From Pseudoalteromonas piscicida (GTDB taxonomy: Bacteria; Pseudomonadota; Gammaproteobacteria; Enterobacterales; Alteromonadaceae): a stretch of 64,000 bases of DNA. Below the pieces are notes generated by a model. The model was given only the letters and a program-made list of their open reading frames with translations. It was not told where the DNA came from and ran no database searches. A program made the translations under genes and the position numbers. The stretch is taken from positions 653,501-717,500 of the forward strand of contig NZ_CP011924.1 of the NCBI RefSeq assembly GCF_000238315.3, in the 5' to 3' direction. This document shows positions 9,996 to 19,606 of the stretch, one piece after another (position 1 is the first letter of the stretch; every line of letters begins with the position of its first letter).

Positions 9996-10967
9996 ATGCG
10001 CGGTTGGATCATTTACAAAGACTCTGCCAGTTTGTTAAAACCTGAAATTTATGAAATAGATAGATTGATGGCGGTGGCAAAGGAAGAAGGTATTGATCTT
10101 CAAGTTTACTCACCTGATCAATTCGATCTATTGGTAACCAGAGAAGATGAAGAAAGTATTCTGATTGATGGTCAGCCGGTTGCGTTACCTGACTTTGTAC
10201 TGCCGCGTATGGGTGCAGGCACGACTTACTTTACGCTTGCGATTATCCGTCACCTTGAACGTTTAGGCGTACATTGTTTTAACTCTTCACAGTCTATCGA
10301 AACCGTAAAAGATAAGCTGTATGCTCAGCAGATCCTTGCAGAGCAAAATTTACCAACACCAAAAACTATGTTGGTTAAGTTCCCTGTAAATATTGAACTG
10401 GTAGAGAAGCAAATAGGCTTCCCGGTCGTGATTAAAACGCTATCAGGCTCGCAGGGCAGCGGCGTATTTTTGTCTAAATCACGCGGTGAATTTGATGATT
10501 TGATGCAACTCATTGAAGCGACAAATCCAAAAGCGAATATCATTTTGCAGCGTTTTGTGAAGTCGAGTCATGGTCGAGACTTACGTGTATTGACCATCGG
10601 TGGCCGTGCTGTCGCTTGTATGGAGCGCAATTCTGGCGGTAAGAACTTTAAGGCCAACGTCAGTTTAGGTGCAAAAGGTAGCCCACACCCGATCACCCCT
10701 GAAATCGAATGGCTAGCAACACAAACCGCTAATATCCTGAATCTAGATGTTGCTGGCATCGACTTATTATTCGATGAAGAGCATTTTAAAATTTGTGAAG
10801 CAAACTCAAGTCCAGGTTTTGAAGGGCTTGAACAGGCTGTAGACATTGATGTGGCGAGAGAGATTTTACACTTTATTCGAATTCGCTTAGGGATCTTTAA
10901 CCGCACTGGTCAATCGAAGAAGAGCAGTAACGGCACTAAAGCGAGTAAAGAAAAAGCAGCGGAATAA
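9996..10967 (+). CDS. RimK-family ATP-grasp alpha-L-glutamate ligase
   Basis: 323 residues from the ATG at 9996, chosen because AAGGGG lies at good spacing upstream and MRGWIIYKDSA fits the family; a longer frame starts at 9930. The ATP-grasp fold is shown by TVKDKLYAQQILAEQNLPTP, FPVVIKTLSGSQGSGVFL, ILQRFVKSSHGRDLRVLTIGG, NVSLGAKGS and the metal-binding ICEANSSPGFEGLEQ. E. coli RimK adds glutamates to ribosomal protein S6; the acceptor here is not certain because the N-terminal domain differs. The last 20 residues are a Lys/Ser/Glu-rich tail. A terminator follows. Confidence 0.85.
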   Translation: MRGWIIYKDSASLLKPEIYEIDRLMAVAKEEGIDLQVYSPDQFDLLVTREDEESILIDGQPVALPDFVLPRMGAGTTYFTLAIIRHLERLGVHCFNSSQSIETVKDKLYAQQILAEQNLPTPKTMLVKFPVNIELVEKQIGFPVVIKTLSGSQGSGVFLSKSRGEFDDLMQLIEATNPKANIILQRFVKSSHGRDLRVLTIGGRAVACMERNSGGKNFKANVSLGAKGSPHPITPEIEWLATQTANILNLDVAGIDLLFDEEHFKICEANSSPGFEGLEQAVDIDVAREILHFIRIRLGIFNRTGQSKKSSNGTKASKEKAAE

Positions 10968-10987
10968 TACCGCTACGTCACAACACG

Positions 10988-11014
10988 AAAGGAGCGAGGT
11001 CAAGCTCCTTTTTT
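10988..11014 (+). terminator. Intrinsic terminator after the RimK-type gene
   Basis: GGAGC (10991) and GCTCC (11004) form a stem extended by the flanking A and T runs, ending in six T. It touches the stop codon of the convergent histidine kinase gene. Confidence 0.75.
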
Positions 11015-13040
11015 ATTGCGTGAAGGGCTCAAGCGCGCCTCTTAGTGCGTCAAGCTGAATTGGCTTAGACAGAAAGTTATTCATGCCGGCTTCATAACAG
11101 GCTGCCTTATCGGACTCAGAAGTATTGGCAGTCAACGCAATAATATGCGGCCCTTGGCGTTTATCTTTTGCAAGCCTACGAATACTGCGAGTGGCTTCAA
11201 AGCCATCCATAATCGGCATGACGCAATCCATAAACACAATATCAAAGGTTTTGTCTTGGCATGATTTTACGGCTTGCTCACCGTTATAAACTTTGTCAAT
11301 GTGCGTTGCACCAAACTGATTTAGTAACTTTTCCATCACCAGTACGTTGATTTGATTGTCATCTACAAGCAGGATTTTACATTCTGATAAGGAAATATGC
11401 TGCTCTTCAGTCTTTTGCTCTTGTACGTCGTCGGCTTCGTCTGCAAACTCTATAGGGAAGGTAACGATAAAGGTACTTCCTTTACCCAACTCACTTTCTA
11501 CCTGTACTTCGCCTTGCAACAAATTACAAAGCTCAAATACGATTGAAAGGCCAAGACCAGTACCACCAAAATGCCGACTTACACTGGCATCGCCTTGGCT
11601 AAATGGCTGAAAAAGATGTACTTGATTGGTCTTGGCAATCCCAATGCCTGTGTCTGAGACGCTTAATTGTAGAACTGGTGAAGTTTCACTACCCAGTACG
11701 TCGGCATAAATATCGATACTACCCGTTGGTGTAAATTTGATGGCGTTACTCACGAGGTTTGCAATAATTTGTTTAACTCGAGTCGGATCTGAATAGAGCC
11801 AATTTGTGCCTTGGTTATGAATATGGAAATTGATTGAAAGCCCTTTTTCGCGACAGGCTGGGCTGTACAGGCCTACAACTTGTTCGACTAGTTGATGAAG
11901 ATCAAACGCGGTATTGTCTAGCTTCAGGTTGTTACTATTTAACTTACTGAAGTCTAATACGTCGTTTATCAATGTGATCAACATATCTGCACTGTTGACT
12001 GCGACGCTCAGGTTACTCTTGATTTCTTTTATGTCGGTTTCTTTTCGGCACGCTTGCAGCATGCCGACTAAGCCATTCAGCGGGGTTCTTAATTCATGGC
12101 TGATTTTGGCGATAAATTCACTTCGGGTCTTAAGAAGTTGCTCCGCTTCTTCGCGCTTTTGCTCTAATGCAATACGCATTTTGACTTGTTCATCAATATC
12201 TTGAATTGCTCCAAAAACCCGAACGCATTCGCCATTTTCATATTCACCTTGACCGTGAGAGGCGACCCACTTTTCGTTGCCGTTGGCATCAATAATAATG
12301 GATTCTATGTCCCATTTGGTTTTAGAGGTGATGGCGTCGTCTATAGCCTGTTTAATGTTTCCTTGGTGAATGCCGGGTTTGTAGAAGCTGATGGCATTGT
12401 CGAGTGTTGGTGTAAAGTTATCATCAACACCATGAATGAATCGCGTTTGTTGGCTCCAATACACTTTGTTCTTTTTAAAATCGACTTCCCATGAGCCAAT
12501 ATCAGCAAGACGGCTCATCGCTGCTAATGCTTGTGATCGGTGTTGTATTTTTTTTAACGCCTTTTGCCGAGAAATTTCAACACCAATCCATTGACCTAAT
12601 AAACTCACATAATCTAAGTGTTCTTGACTGAACGCTTGGGCTTTGGCGCTGGATGCGGAAAAGTTGACGGTACCATAGCGTTTACCATCAACAATAATCG
12701 GCGCACCAATGTAGCTCTCTAGGCCAAAGTTTGCGTAGCAAGGGTGAGTGGCAATTTCGCTGGTACCAGCGTGATGAAAAGACAGTGCGCTGTCAGCTTG
12801 TAAAGTGTGCCAGCAATAGGTGTTTGCCAGTTCAAAATCCGTACCTGCTAACAAAGAATTATCTGGAGTGATCACATGCTTTACTGTGTATATATCAGCT
12901 TGAATTTCACTGACGATTGCAATGTCAAGCTCAAAGACATCGAGGCCAAGAGTCAGTAGCGCCGTCACTTTTTCTTCAAATGTGGTGTCTTGGTTTGTGG
13001 TGATGAGATGTAATCGTTTTAATATACTCACAAATTTCAC
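11013..13040 (-). CDS. Hybrid sensor histidine kinase (GAF-PAS-HisKA-HATPase-receiver)
   Basis: 675 residues and no membrane segment, so a cytoplasmic sensor. Order: GAF (about 20-155), PAS with PAC tail (about 175-285), a short coiled coil (286-305), HisKA with the phospho-accepting H315 in FIAKISHELRTPLNG, the ATPase domain with N boxes N428/N432, DTGIGIA (463-469) and GGTGLGL (492-498), then a receiver domain (553-672) with D560/D561, phospho-acceptor D605 and K659. No output protein or HPt gene is adjacent, so its partners are unknown. It is convergent with the RimK-type gene and has its own upstream region. Confidence 0.93.
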   Translation of the reverse strand: MKFVSILKRLHLITTNQDTTFEEKVTALLTLGLDVFELDIAIVSEIQADIYTVKHVITPDNSLLAGTDFELANTYCWHTLQADSALSFHHAGTSEIATHPCYANFGLESYIGAPIIVDGKRYGTVNFSASSAKAQAFSQEHLDYVSLLGQWIGVEISRQKALKKIQHRSQALAAMSRLADIGSWEVDFKKNKVYWSQQTRFIHGVDDNFTPTLDNAISFYKPGIHQGNIKQAIDDAITSKTKWDIESIIIDANGNEKWVASHGQGEYENGECVRVFGAIQDIDEQVKMRIALEQKREEAEQLLKTRSEFIAKISHELRTPLNGLVGMLQACRKETDIKEIKSNLSVAVNSADMLITLINDVLDFSKLNSNNLKLDNTAFDLHQLVEQVVGLYSPACREKGLSINFHIHNQGTNWLYSDPTRVKQIIANLVSNAIKFTPTGSIDIYADVLGSETSPVLQLSVSDTGIGIAKTNQVHLFQPFSQGDASVSRHFGGTGLGLSIVFELCNLLQGEVQVESELGKGSTFIVTFPIEFADEADDVQEQKTEEQHISLSECKILLVDDNQINVLVMEKLLNQFGATHIDKVYNGEQAVKSCQDKTFDIVFMDCVMPIMDGFEATRSIRRLAKDKRQGPHIIALTANTSESDKAACYEAGMNNFLSKPIQLDALRGALEPFTQ

Positions 13041-13199
13041 ATTGGCAGTACAAGGCAGTTAATCATTTAACTTTAACCGCTCTTTGCTAACTTGCCAACA
13101 TTAAATCGTTTGAGTCTGTCGAGATAATTTCCGTTTTTCAAAGGATTATGAATAAAATAGTCATCGCGGGAATTATCACAATGTTTTTAAGGCAAGTCT

Positions 13200-14357
13200 A
13201 TGAAATACCTAGGTCTACTTTTTTTATTAATGACAACGGTTGTAAGTGCACAAACACTACGTGTTGCTACCTTTAATGTCAGTATGGAAGCAACGAACTA
13301 TCAACAAAAAGGGCAAGCGCTGGACTCTCAAAAGCTCAGTAAATTACTACAGAATGGTCAACATCAACAAATCAAAAATATTGCAGAAATCATTCAGCGT
13401 GTTCGTCCAGATGTGATTCTACTCAATGAATTTGATTACATCGCTGAACCAAATAAAGGTGTACTGGCATTCGTAAATAACTATCTAGCGGAACCTCAAG
13501 CGGATCAGCAGCCGATATCGTACCCTTATTTTTATATTGCGCCAGTCAATACTGGATTACCAACACCGTATGATTTAGATAATGACGGTAAGCAATCTAA
13601 CTATGGCGGTGATGCCCAAGGGTTTGGTTTATATGAGGGGCAATATGGGATGGTTGTACTGTCAAAGTACCCGATTAAAAAAGAACAGGCCCGAACACTG
13701 CAGACATTTCTTTGGAAAGATATGCCAAACCATATGGTGACAATAGATCCGACGACGAGGCAGCCTTGGTATAGTGAGCAAGAGTGGCAAAGCTTGAGAC
13801 TAAGCTCAAAATCTCACTGGGATCTGCCAATTGAAGTGAATGGTAAATTGTTTCACCTGTTGGCGATGCACCCAACGCCCCCTGTCTTTGATGGTGAAGA
13901 GGATAGGAATGGTAACAGAAATCACGATGAGATCCGCTTAATGGCCGATTATATTGACCCTAAACGTAGCCAGTACATTTATGATGATAATGGCGTTAAA
14001 GGTGGCCTTAAAAATGATACACGATTTGTCATTGTTGGTGATTTAAATGCTGCCGATACAGGGGATAAACATAGACCCGGTGTGATAGAAGAATTATTAG
14101 ATAACCCTAAAGTATTCTCGAACTTTACGCCAAAAAGCAAAGGGGGAAGTGAACATAGCAAGGAAAGTGAGAGTCGTAGTTATACCGCCCATTGGGGAGC
14201 GCGTGTAGATTACGTATTGCCATCCAAGTTCGGCTTTCAAGTACTTAGCAGCGGGGTTTTCTGGCCAAGCAAAGAAGACGAATTATTCCGTTTAGTGGAA
14301 AGTCGTCATGCCAGCTCCGATCACCGTTTAGTTTGGGTAGACGTGGAAGTTAAGTGA
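13200..14357 (+). CDS. Secreted endonuclease/exonuclease/phosphatase family protein
   Basis: 385 residues beginning with a signal peptide (MKYLGLLFLLMTTVVSAQ, cleavage likely near residue 18). The EEP fold is marked by LRVATFNVSME at the mature start, the catalytic glutamate in VILLNEFDYI, the LLAMHPTPPVFDG segment, VIVGDLNAADTGD, the ARVDYVLPS block and the terminal SSDHRLVWVDVEV with its His. Such metal-dependent enzymes cleave nucleic acids or phosphate esters. A periplasmic or extracellular nuclease or phosphodiesterase is likely, perhaps for phosphate or nucleotide scavenging. The position of this gene gives no further clue. Confidence 0.85.
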   Translation: MKYLGLLFLLMTTVVSAQTLRVATFNVSMEATNYQQKGQALDSQKLSKLLQNGQHQQIKNIAEIIQRVRPDVILLNEFDYIAEPNKGVLAFVNNYLAEPQADQQPISYPYFYIAPVNTGLPTPYDLDNDGKQSNYGGDAQGFGLYEGQYGMVVLSKYPIKKEQARTLQTFLWKDMPNHMVTIDPTTRQPWYSEQEWQSLRLSSKSHWDLPIEVNGKLFHLLAMHPTPPVFDGEEDRNGNRNHDEIRLMADYIDPKRSQYIYDDNGVKGGLKNDTRFVIVGDLNAADTGDKHRPGVIEELLDNPKVFSNFTPKSKGGSEHSKESESRSYTAHWGARVDYVLPSKFGFQVLSSGVFWPSKEDELFRLVESRHASSDHRLVWVDVEVK

Positions 14358-14463
14358 CCTCAACGATTGATCAATTGTGTCGCTTATTACAAATTTAAAC
14401 AATGACTAACGGAACTAAACCGAAATAACCCTTAAGCTTGCGCTTAATGAATAGGAGAGTGTG

Positions 14464-14874
14464 ATGAAAAGAATTCTATTAAGTGTTGGTTTAGCGGTTT
14501 GGTTATCCGGGTGTGCTCATCATGATGATGTGCGTCCATCGTCTGATGGTGTGCATAATATTATGTTATTTTCCGACAGTCGTGATGCGGGGAGTAAAGA
14601 GGCATTAAAGCAGGCCCGACACTATTGCAAACAAGCTAATATGGTCGCGTATGTTGTGAATCTAGATATCATTTATAACAGTGATACGCCTGAGAGTACT
14701 TATATCACGCAAAAAGGCGTAGCTAACGCCGTTGAGGCTGCCGGTATGGCGATGTGGATTTTTGGTCGAAATAGTGTCGATGATGCAGGGGCTGCAATGA
14801 CCATAGGTGGAGGAATAGCCGATGGTGCGCTCGGTAAGCCATATGATGTGCGATTAAACTTCAAATGTGGATGA
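14464..14874 (+). CDS. Putative lipoprotein, unknown function
   Basis: 136 residues. The N-terminus MKRILLSVGLAVWLSGCAHH is a clear lipoprotein signal with the lipobox LSGC, so the mature protein would be acylated at the cysteine. The ATG at 14464 is preferred over the GTG at 14461 because AGGAG ends seven bases before the ATG but only three before the GTG. The mature part holds a small alpha/beta region and a glycine-rich stretch (AAMTIGGGIADGALG) near the C-terminus. The family is not recognised. Confidence 0.75.
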   Translation: MKRILLSVGLAVWLSGCAHHDDVRPSSDGVHNIMLFSDSRDAGSKEALKQARHYCKQANMVAYVVNLDIIYNSDTPESTYITQKGVANAVEAAGMAMWIFGRNSVDDAGAAMTIGGGIADGALGKPYDVRLNFKCG

Positions 14875-14909
14875 ATGCTTAGTCAGCACGTTTAACGTCG
14901 CAACATGCT

Positions 14910-15116
14910 TCAATCTTCATCCTTTTTTGGATTGTTTTGAGGCGTGTTGTTTTTGGACGTTGCCTTATCTTTGTCAAAAGGCGCCGTCTGCTCGTCGATC
15001 TTCTTTTTCATTTCAAATTTGGCGGAATACTTTAACAACGCAATATTGCTCCAAATCACCCCTAACACGCCAACAATGATCAAGATCACTTGCCATGTCT
15101 CTAATTGATTGCCCAT
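14910..15116 (-). CDS. DUF2897-like small membrane protein
   Basis: 68 residues. One N-terminal hydrophobic helix (WQVILIIVGVLGVIWSNIALL) is followed by a charged lysine-rich tail (KFEMKKKIDEQ and PKKDED). Length and layout match the DUF2897 family of gammaproteobacteria, whose role is unknown. An AAGGAGCTAG ribosome binding site lies directly before the start on the minus strand, which supports it over the overlapping plus-strand frame. It is convergent with the lipoprotein gene. Confidence 0.65.
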   Translation of the reverse strand: MGNQLETWQVILIIVGVLGVIWSNIALLKYSAKFEMKKKIDEQTAPFDKDKATSKNNTPQNNPKKDED

Positions 15117-15261
15117 TCTAGCTCCTTAAAAAAGCCCTATTTTTTAAATTTGTCCTGAAATAGGTGAGCATTTTAGCGCGACTGTTGATATTATTCACCA
15201 CCTAGTCATTTCGCGATAATTATGCTGCATATATTTACATTCTGAGGATAATAGCGCATTC

Positions 15262-16596
15262 ATGGAACAAGTGTTAATTTGGCCTGCCCAGTATCCCATG
15301 CTGTTAAAGGGGTTAATCGAACAAAACGGTGCTTACATTCTAGATGCCATAGAGGCATGGCCGAATTGCCAACAAATGAAAGATGAGCAGGGCGTAACGA
15401 CCACTGTTCTACCTCCTTTATTTTATCTCGCTTGGTTACGACCGCTAGAGCCGTTCGAAGCCTGTTATTTTCAGCATATTGATGACTATGACGATAAACA
15501 GCGTCAATACGTTAATAGCGTAATTCAACACATTGAGGAAAATGATACTGATCAGGATGAGCTAATAAAAACACTTATTCAGCGTCTTGGTCAGTACTCT
15601 AACATTCAAGCTCAGGCACAAGAGCAAAGTTTATCGTTTGTAGAGCTGCTCTGTGACAAACATTATGAAAAAACGCTGATATAGCTATTGGAGAAAGGGC
15701 TTAAATTTAGCGCGAAAGAAATTGTTGCTCTGTGGTGCAACAGCTCGGAGGCAACACATACGGCACTATTGACGCATATTGATACTTGTCTGCTTGACCG
15801 AGCAGCTACTGCTAAACTAGCAACGGATAGTTTGCTGGATGGACAGCAGACTTTTGAGCTCCTTTGCGCTATGTGTGACAAAGATGAAGTGACGGGTCTT
15901 TTGGAACAAGCGCTATTGTTCCAGCTAACCCAGCAACAGGTGAAGCAATCAGCGATTATTACGCTAGTAACGCAGGGCGCGAAAGGAACGGCAAGAGATA
16001 GCAGCGGGCGCTCTGCCATTATGTTGGCGGTTGAAAATGGTTTTGTGAGTGCGGTTGAAACTATGTTGCCGCACCATAAAGTAAATGAATTGGACGAGTC
16101 GGGCAGGAACTTAATGCATTATGCGGCGGCATCGAACTCTGCTGCTATGATCGAAATGATTTTTGAACATGGTGATGACCCGACGCTTGCGGATATTCAT
16201 GGCGACACCCCTTACCGTGTGGCTATGAAAAATCAGGCGCTTACTTCTAAGCAAACATTTGAACAGCACGGTATTATCGAGCTTTCTAACGAGGCAAAGT
16301 ATCAAAAAATAAAAACCGTCCATATTCTTTATGCCTTTGCTGCTATTTTGCTACCACTTCAGTTATTTTTATTTTTTACTGATGAGGTTGATGAAAAAAC
16401 CATTGCAACACTTGTCACTACGGCTGCTTCTATCGCAATTTTTGTTTTTGCGAGACGAAAACGCAGTAACCCTCTATACCCGAATAGCTCAACACCTTGG
16501 TCACTTATCGGGGTAAATGCGTTAGCTTGGCTTAGTATTGGTGTGCAGGTATTGTTTTCAGTATTGGTGTTGATAGCCGTACTCTCGTTGCAGTAG
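15262..16596 (+). pseudogene. Ankyrin-repeat membrane protein interrupted by one in-frame TAG
   Basis: One continuous frame of 445 codons (including both stops) is broken only by TAG at 15682-15684. The first part is 140 residues; the second 302 residues begin at a TTG with no ribosome binding site. Across the stop the text reads KTLI-stop-LLEKGLKFSAKEIV, so a CAG-to-TAG change (Gln) is the simplest origin. The second part has two to three ankyrin repeats (SGRSAIMLAVENGFVSAVE and ESGRNLMHYAAASNSAAMIE) followed by three hydrophobic helices. Downstream codons show no decay. It could be a recent pseudogene, a sequencing error, or a gene read through by a suppressor. Confidence 0.75.
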
Positions 16597-16631
16597 CTTA
16601 CCATATCAAATAATACCAAGGCATGAATACG

Positions 16632-16670
16632 AAAAAAGCGCAGTTACTTCATTGAAGACTGCGCTTTTTT
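16632..16670. terminator. Bidirectional intrinsic terminator
   Basis: A perfect 13-bp inverted repeat (AAAAAAGCGCAGT / ACTGCGCTTTTTT) with a 13-base loop lies between the convergent ankyrin and DUF2069 genes. T runs on either strand let it serve both. Confidence 0.92.
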
Positions 16671-16691
16671 AATGGAGTTACGCAAGCGAGA

Positions 16692-17129
16692 TTATGACTC
16701 TTTATGTTCGTGAGCAGCCTTTTCGTCAGCAAGGTCTTCTTTTAACTTGCGGATCTTCAATCCTAACTCTTGGCCTCTGTGTCTTGCGTAGTAAGTGCAA
16801 CCAATAAACATGGAGGTTGCAAAGCCAATCTCAAGCAGGACTAACACTAGCTCGTCAGGAGATGTCCACAACAGGGTAAAGCCGTGGATAAAATAAAACA
16901 TCACGACAAAGTTTGCCCACGCATAAGTGTATGGCTTATCCTGTAAAATACCTTTAAGCGGGAGTAATAAAGGTAAAACGTACACCACAAAGACAAAGCC
17001 CAAGCTGTAACCTTCTCTTGGTGCAAGCACAAAGAGCCACAGTGGCATCAGGATCAACAGACCAAAATATCCAACTAGCGCACAGAGTTGAAAGCGTCTA
17101 GTGATGGGCTTTTTTGCAATTTCATTCAT
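16692..17129 (-). CDS. DUF2069-family inner membrane protein
   Basis: 145 residues with four hydrophobic helices and a charged C-terminal tail (LKIRKLKEDLADEKAAHEHKES) likely to form a short coiled coil. The start ATG at 17129 overlaps the TGA of the upstream wrbA-like gene (ATGA), indicating translational coupling; a longer frame to 17177 lies inside that gene. The family is common in gammaproteobacteria next to wrbA and arsC-like genes, and its role is unknown. Confidence 0.8.
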   Translation of the reverse strand: MNEIAKKPITRRFQLCALVGYFGLLILMPLWLFVLAPREGYSLGFVFVVYVLPLLLPLKGILQDKPYTYAWANFVVMFYFIHGFTLLWTSPDELVLVLLEIGFATSMFIGCTYYARHRGQELGLKIRKLKEDLADEKAAHEHKES

Positions 17130-17677
17130 GTTAACTTTTCCGCGACGCGTAGCAGTCGACTCGCTGCTGCACGACAAATTTTGATTTCTGTTTGAGTGAG
17201 TGAAGTATTGTTTTGGCTGCCTGCAACGTGTGTTGCACCGTAGGGGGTCCCGCCCATTTCGGTCGCCAAAAGCTCTGGAACATCATAGGGGATACCTAAC
17301 AACATCATGCCGTGGTGTAATAACGGTAACGAGAGGTTAAGTAGGGTAGCCTCATTGCCACCGTGCATACTGCTTGAAGACGAAAATACGCAGGCTGGTT
17401 TATCGATAAGCGCGCCTTTAAGCCACAGATCGCTGGTGGTTTCCCAAAACGCTTTCGCTTGAGCTGCCATCATACCAAAGCGTGTAGGAGTGCCAAACGC
17501 CAAACCGTCGCACCCTACTAAATCTTGCTTTGTTACGACCACATCATGGTCTTGACGTTTCTCAAAAACGCGTACTATGGCTTCACCGCCTTGTGAAACT
17601 ATGGTGTCTGCAAATTCGTGCGCCATATTCGCCACGGAGCCATGACTGGAATGGTATAAAATAAGAATTTTACTCAT
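17126..17677 (-). CDS. WrbA-like NAD(P)H:quinone oxidoreductase
   Basis: 183 residues of flavodoxin-like fold. The FMN phosphate loop is near YHSSHGSVANMA (8-19). The loop GTPTRFGMMAAQAKAFWE (about 62-79) and the segment SSSSMHGGNEATL (about 98-110) are characteristic of WrbA proteins. They carry out two-electron reduction of quinones with FMN. It is the middle gene of a tight operon: its start overlaps the stop of the arsC-like gene by one base, and its stop overlaps the DUF2069 start. Confidence 0.87.
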   Translation of the reverse strand: MSKILILYHSSHGSVANMAHEFADTIVSQGGEAIVRVFEKRQDHDVVVTKQDLVGCDGLAFGTPTRFGMMAAQAKAFWETTSDLWLKGALIDKPACVFSSSSSMHGGNEATLLNLSLPLLHHGMMLLGIPYDVPELLATEMGGTPYGATHVAGSQNNTSLTQTEIKICRAAASRLLRVAEKLT

Positions 17678-18024
17678 TACAGGATATCAAGCACTGACTC
17701 TGGGGGTCTACCAATTGCTGCCTTGTCACCTTTGACAACGATAGGACGCTCAATCAGTTTAGGGTTTTCAAGCATGGCTGTGCGCAGTGTCGCTTCGTCC
17801 GAGTCTTTCGATAGTCCAAGCTCTTTGTAGAGCGTCTCTTTGCTGCGGACGAGCTGGTGAGCAGAACTAAATCCAAGTTTAGAAAGTAAATTAGCCAAAG
17901 TGTCACTATCAATTGGCGTCTTTAGGTATTCAATAACGGTAGGATTAACGCCATTGGACTCTAGTAAAGCTAGGGTTTCACGTGATTTTGAACAGCGCGG
18001 GTTGTGATAGATTTCTACTGACAT
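17677..18024 (-). CDS. Arsenate reductase-like (ArsC/YfgD) thioredoxin-fold protein
   Basis: 115 residues. The start IYHNPRCSKSRETLALL carries the active cysteine C11 of the glutathione/glutaredoxin-dependent ArsC family. A later segment PKLIERPIVVKGDKAAIGRPPE holds the conserved Arg and the terminal GRPPE. The best counterpart is E. coli YfgD, which lies beside bepA (yfgC) as here. No ars operon genes are near, so a role in arsenate resistance is not supported by context; the YfgD-type function is unknown. It heads the operon with wrbA and the DUF2069 gene. Confidence 0.85.
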   Translation of the reverse strand: MSVEIYHNPRCSKSRETLALLESNGVNPTVIEYLKTPIDSDTLANLLSKLGFSSAHQLVRSKETLYKELGLSKDSDEATLRTAMLENPKLIERPIVVKGDKAAIGRPPESVLDIL

Positions 18025-18153
18025 GATTTCGCTCTATTTTGCTCTAAGTCGTAATGTAAACGGATCATAGCTTAATGTAGAGATGACGAAAAGCGATGTG
18101 CAAGAAAATTGGCTTAAATACGTTTTTACTATTGCTGTAAGAAATCGCTAAGC

Positions 18154-19605
18154 CTACAGCTTAGCGATTTCTTTTTGCATATTACGGTATTGGCTAAGTA
18201 GTGCCTTTAACCTTGTACGCTTGATATCTTCTTTGTCTTCAACATGATTGAGTGCACGTTGTACTTCGTCTGCTGCCTTATTAAATGCACCGTACTGGGC
18301 ATAGACACTCGCTTTTGACTCATGGTAAGCCGCCTTGTTTTCTTGGGCTTCGTAGGCTTGTGTGAGTAAATCACGAGCGAGGATATGATCTGGTTTCTCA
18401 AGCAAAAAGATCTTAAGCAATTGCTCTGCAACTTCATACTGTTTTGCTTTTATGGCGGCATTAGCATAATTCAGTGTGATAACTTGGTTATTGGGCCTAA
18501 GTTGATGTTGAGCTTGAAGCATCTCAACGGCTTTGTCTGAGTGCTGTGTCGCAATTAAATAATCGGTATACACATCAAGATAAAACAGGTTATTTGGATC
18601 TTTTTCTAACAACTCATCCAATAATTTGCCAGCTTCTTCGTACTTCTTTTGATCGAGTAACGTAATTGCTAATCCGTATTGTAGGGCGCGCTTGTCGAGC
18701 TCTGCTGAGTGTTTTAGAGCGTTTTTGAAAAACGCTTCTCCAGCATCTTCTGAATAATAGTATCGTGCAAGCACACGGCTTTTAGCCAACGCGTAGGAAA
18801 GGCTTGAGGGGTAATGCTTTTTCTCGAATTGTTGTGCTCTAAGTCTAACGTCCGATACTCGACTGTCGGGTAACGGGTGCGTAAGCAAAAATGCGGGTGG
18901 CTTATTTTTAAAGCGAATTTGATCCGAGAGCTTAGTTAAAAATTCACTGGCCGCATAGGGGTCAAAGCCTGCTTTATGTAATGTATTCATACCAAATCGG
19001 TCGGCTTCTTGCTCCGCTTTTCGGCTATGCGTTAGTTGGTTCAACGATGATTGCGTTTGGCTTGCGGATAAAATGGCGATACCTGCATCTGGGGCAACAA
19101 CGGTTGCCAAAATACCAGTAATAAGCCCCGCTATGGTCAAGGCGCTGTTGTCTTTTGCGTTTTGTACGCGGCGTGCTAAATGACGTTGGGTAACGTGCGC
19201 AATTTCGTGGCCAATAACGGATGCTAATTGACTCTCGTTATCGGATTGCGCAATGAGTCCCGTATGTACACCAACGTGGCCCCCGTAAAAAGCGAAGGCA
19301 TTAATATCTTTGTTATTTATCCAAAAAAAAGTAAATGGAAAGCGTACGTCATTAGCATTGGCGACGAGGCGATTGCCCAGGCTAGTTAAGTACTCTTCAA
19401 GTACCGGATCGCCAACCACAGGGGAGCGCGAGCGTAGCTGCATCATCATGACTTCGCCGATCGCTTGCTCTTTTTCAATAGGTAGTACTTGGAGAGCTGA
19501 AGTGCCTAAATCTGGTAATTTCAGCTCTGCTTGTGCAATAGCGCTGCTTGATGCAGCGAGCGCAAATGTTAAAACGATTGAATTTAATAGGGGCTTTAAC
19601 CGCAT
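18154..19605 (-). CDS. bepA: Beta-barrel assembly-enhancing protease BepA (M48 family)
   Basis: 483 residues against 487 in E. coli BepA (YfgC). A signal peptide (about 1-25, ending SSAIAQA) is followed by the M48 zinc-protease domain with HEIAH at 133-137, and the third ligand in KAEQEADRFG (about 200). The C-terminal half consists of TPR-like helices from about 290 on. BepA is a periplasmic protease and chaperone that degrades stalled outer-membrane proteins such as LptD at the BAM complex. The neighbouring arsC-like gene and perM keep the E. coli yfg order. The upstream unknown gene ends one base before its start, so they are co-transcribed. Confidence 0.94.
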   Translation of the reverse strand: MRLKPLLNSIVLTFALAASSSAIAQAELKLPDLGTSALQVLPIEKEQAIGEVMMMQLRSRSPVVGDPVLEEYLTSLGNRLVANANDVRFPFTFFWINNKDINAFAFYGGHVGVHTGLIAQSDNESQLASVIGHEIAHVTQRHLARRVQNAKDNSALTIAGLITGILATVVAPDAGIAILSASQTQSSLNQLTHSRKAEQEADRFGMNTLHKAGFDPYAASEFLTKLSDQIRFKNKPPAFLLTHPLPDSRVSDVRLRAQQFEKKHYPSSLSYALAKSRVLARYYYSEDAGEAFFKNALKHSAELDKRALQYGLAITLLDQKKYEEAGKLLDELLEKDPNNLFYLDVYTDYLIATQHSDKAVEMLQAQHQLRPNNQVITLNYANAAIKAKQYEVAEQLLKIFLLEKPDHILARDLLTQAYEAQENKAAYHESKASVYAQYGAFNKAADEVQRALNHVEDKEDIKRTRLKALLSQYRNMQKEIAKL

Positions 19606-19606
19606 T

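Noticed and set aside
17677..18024. Arsenic resistance operon
   Set aside because: Only an ArsC/YfgD-like protein is present, without arsB, arsR or acr3; the bepA neighbourhood points to the YfgD type.
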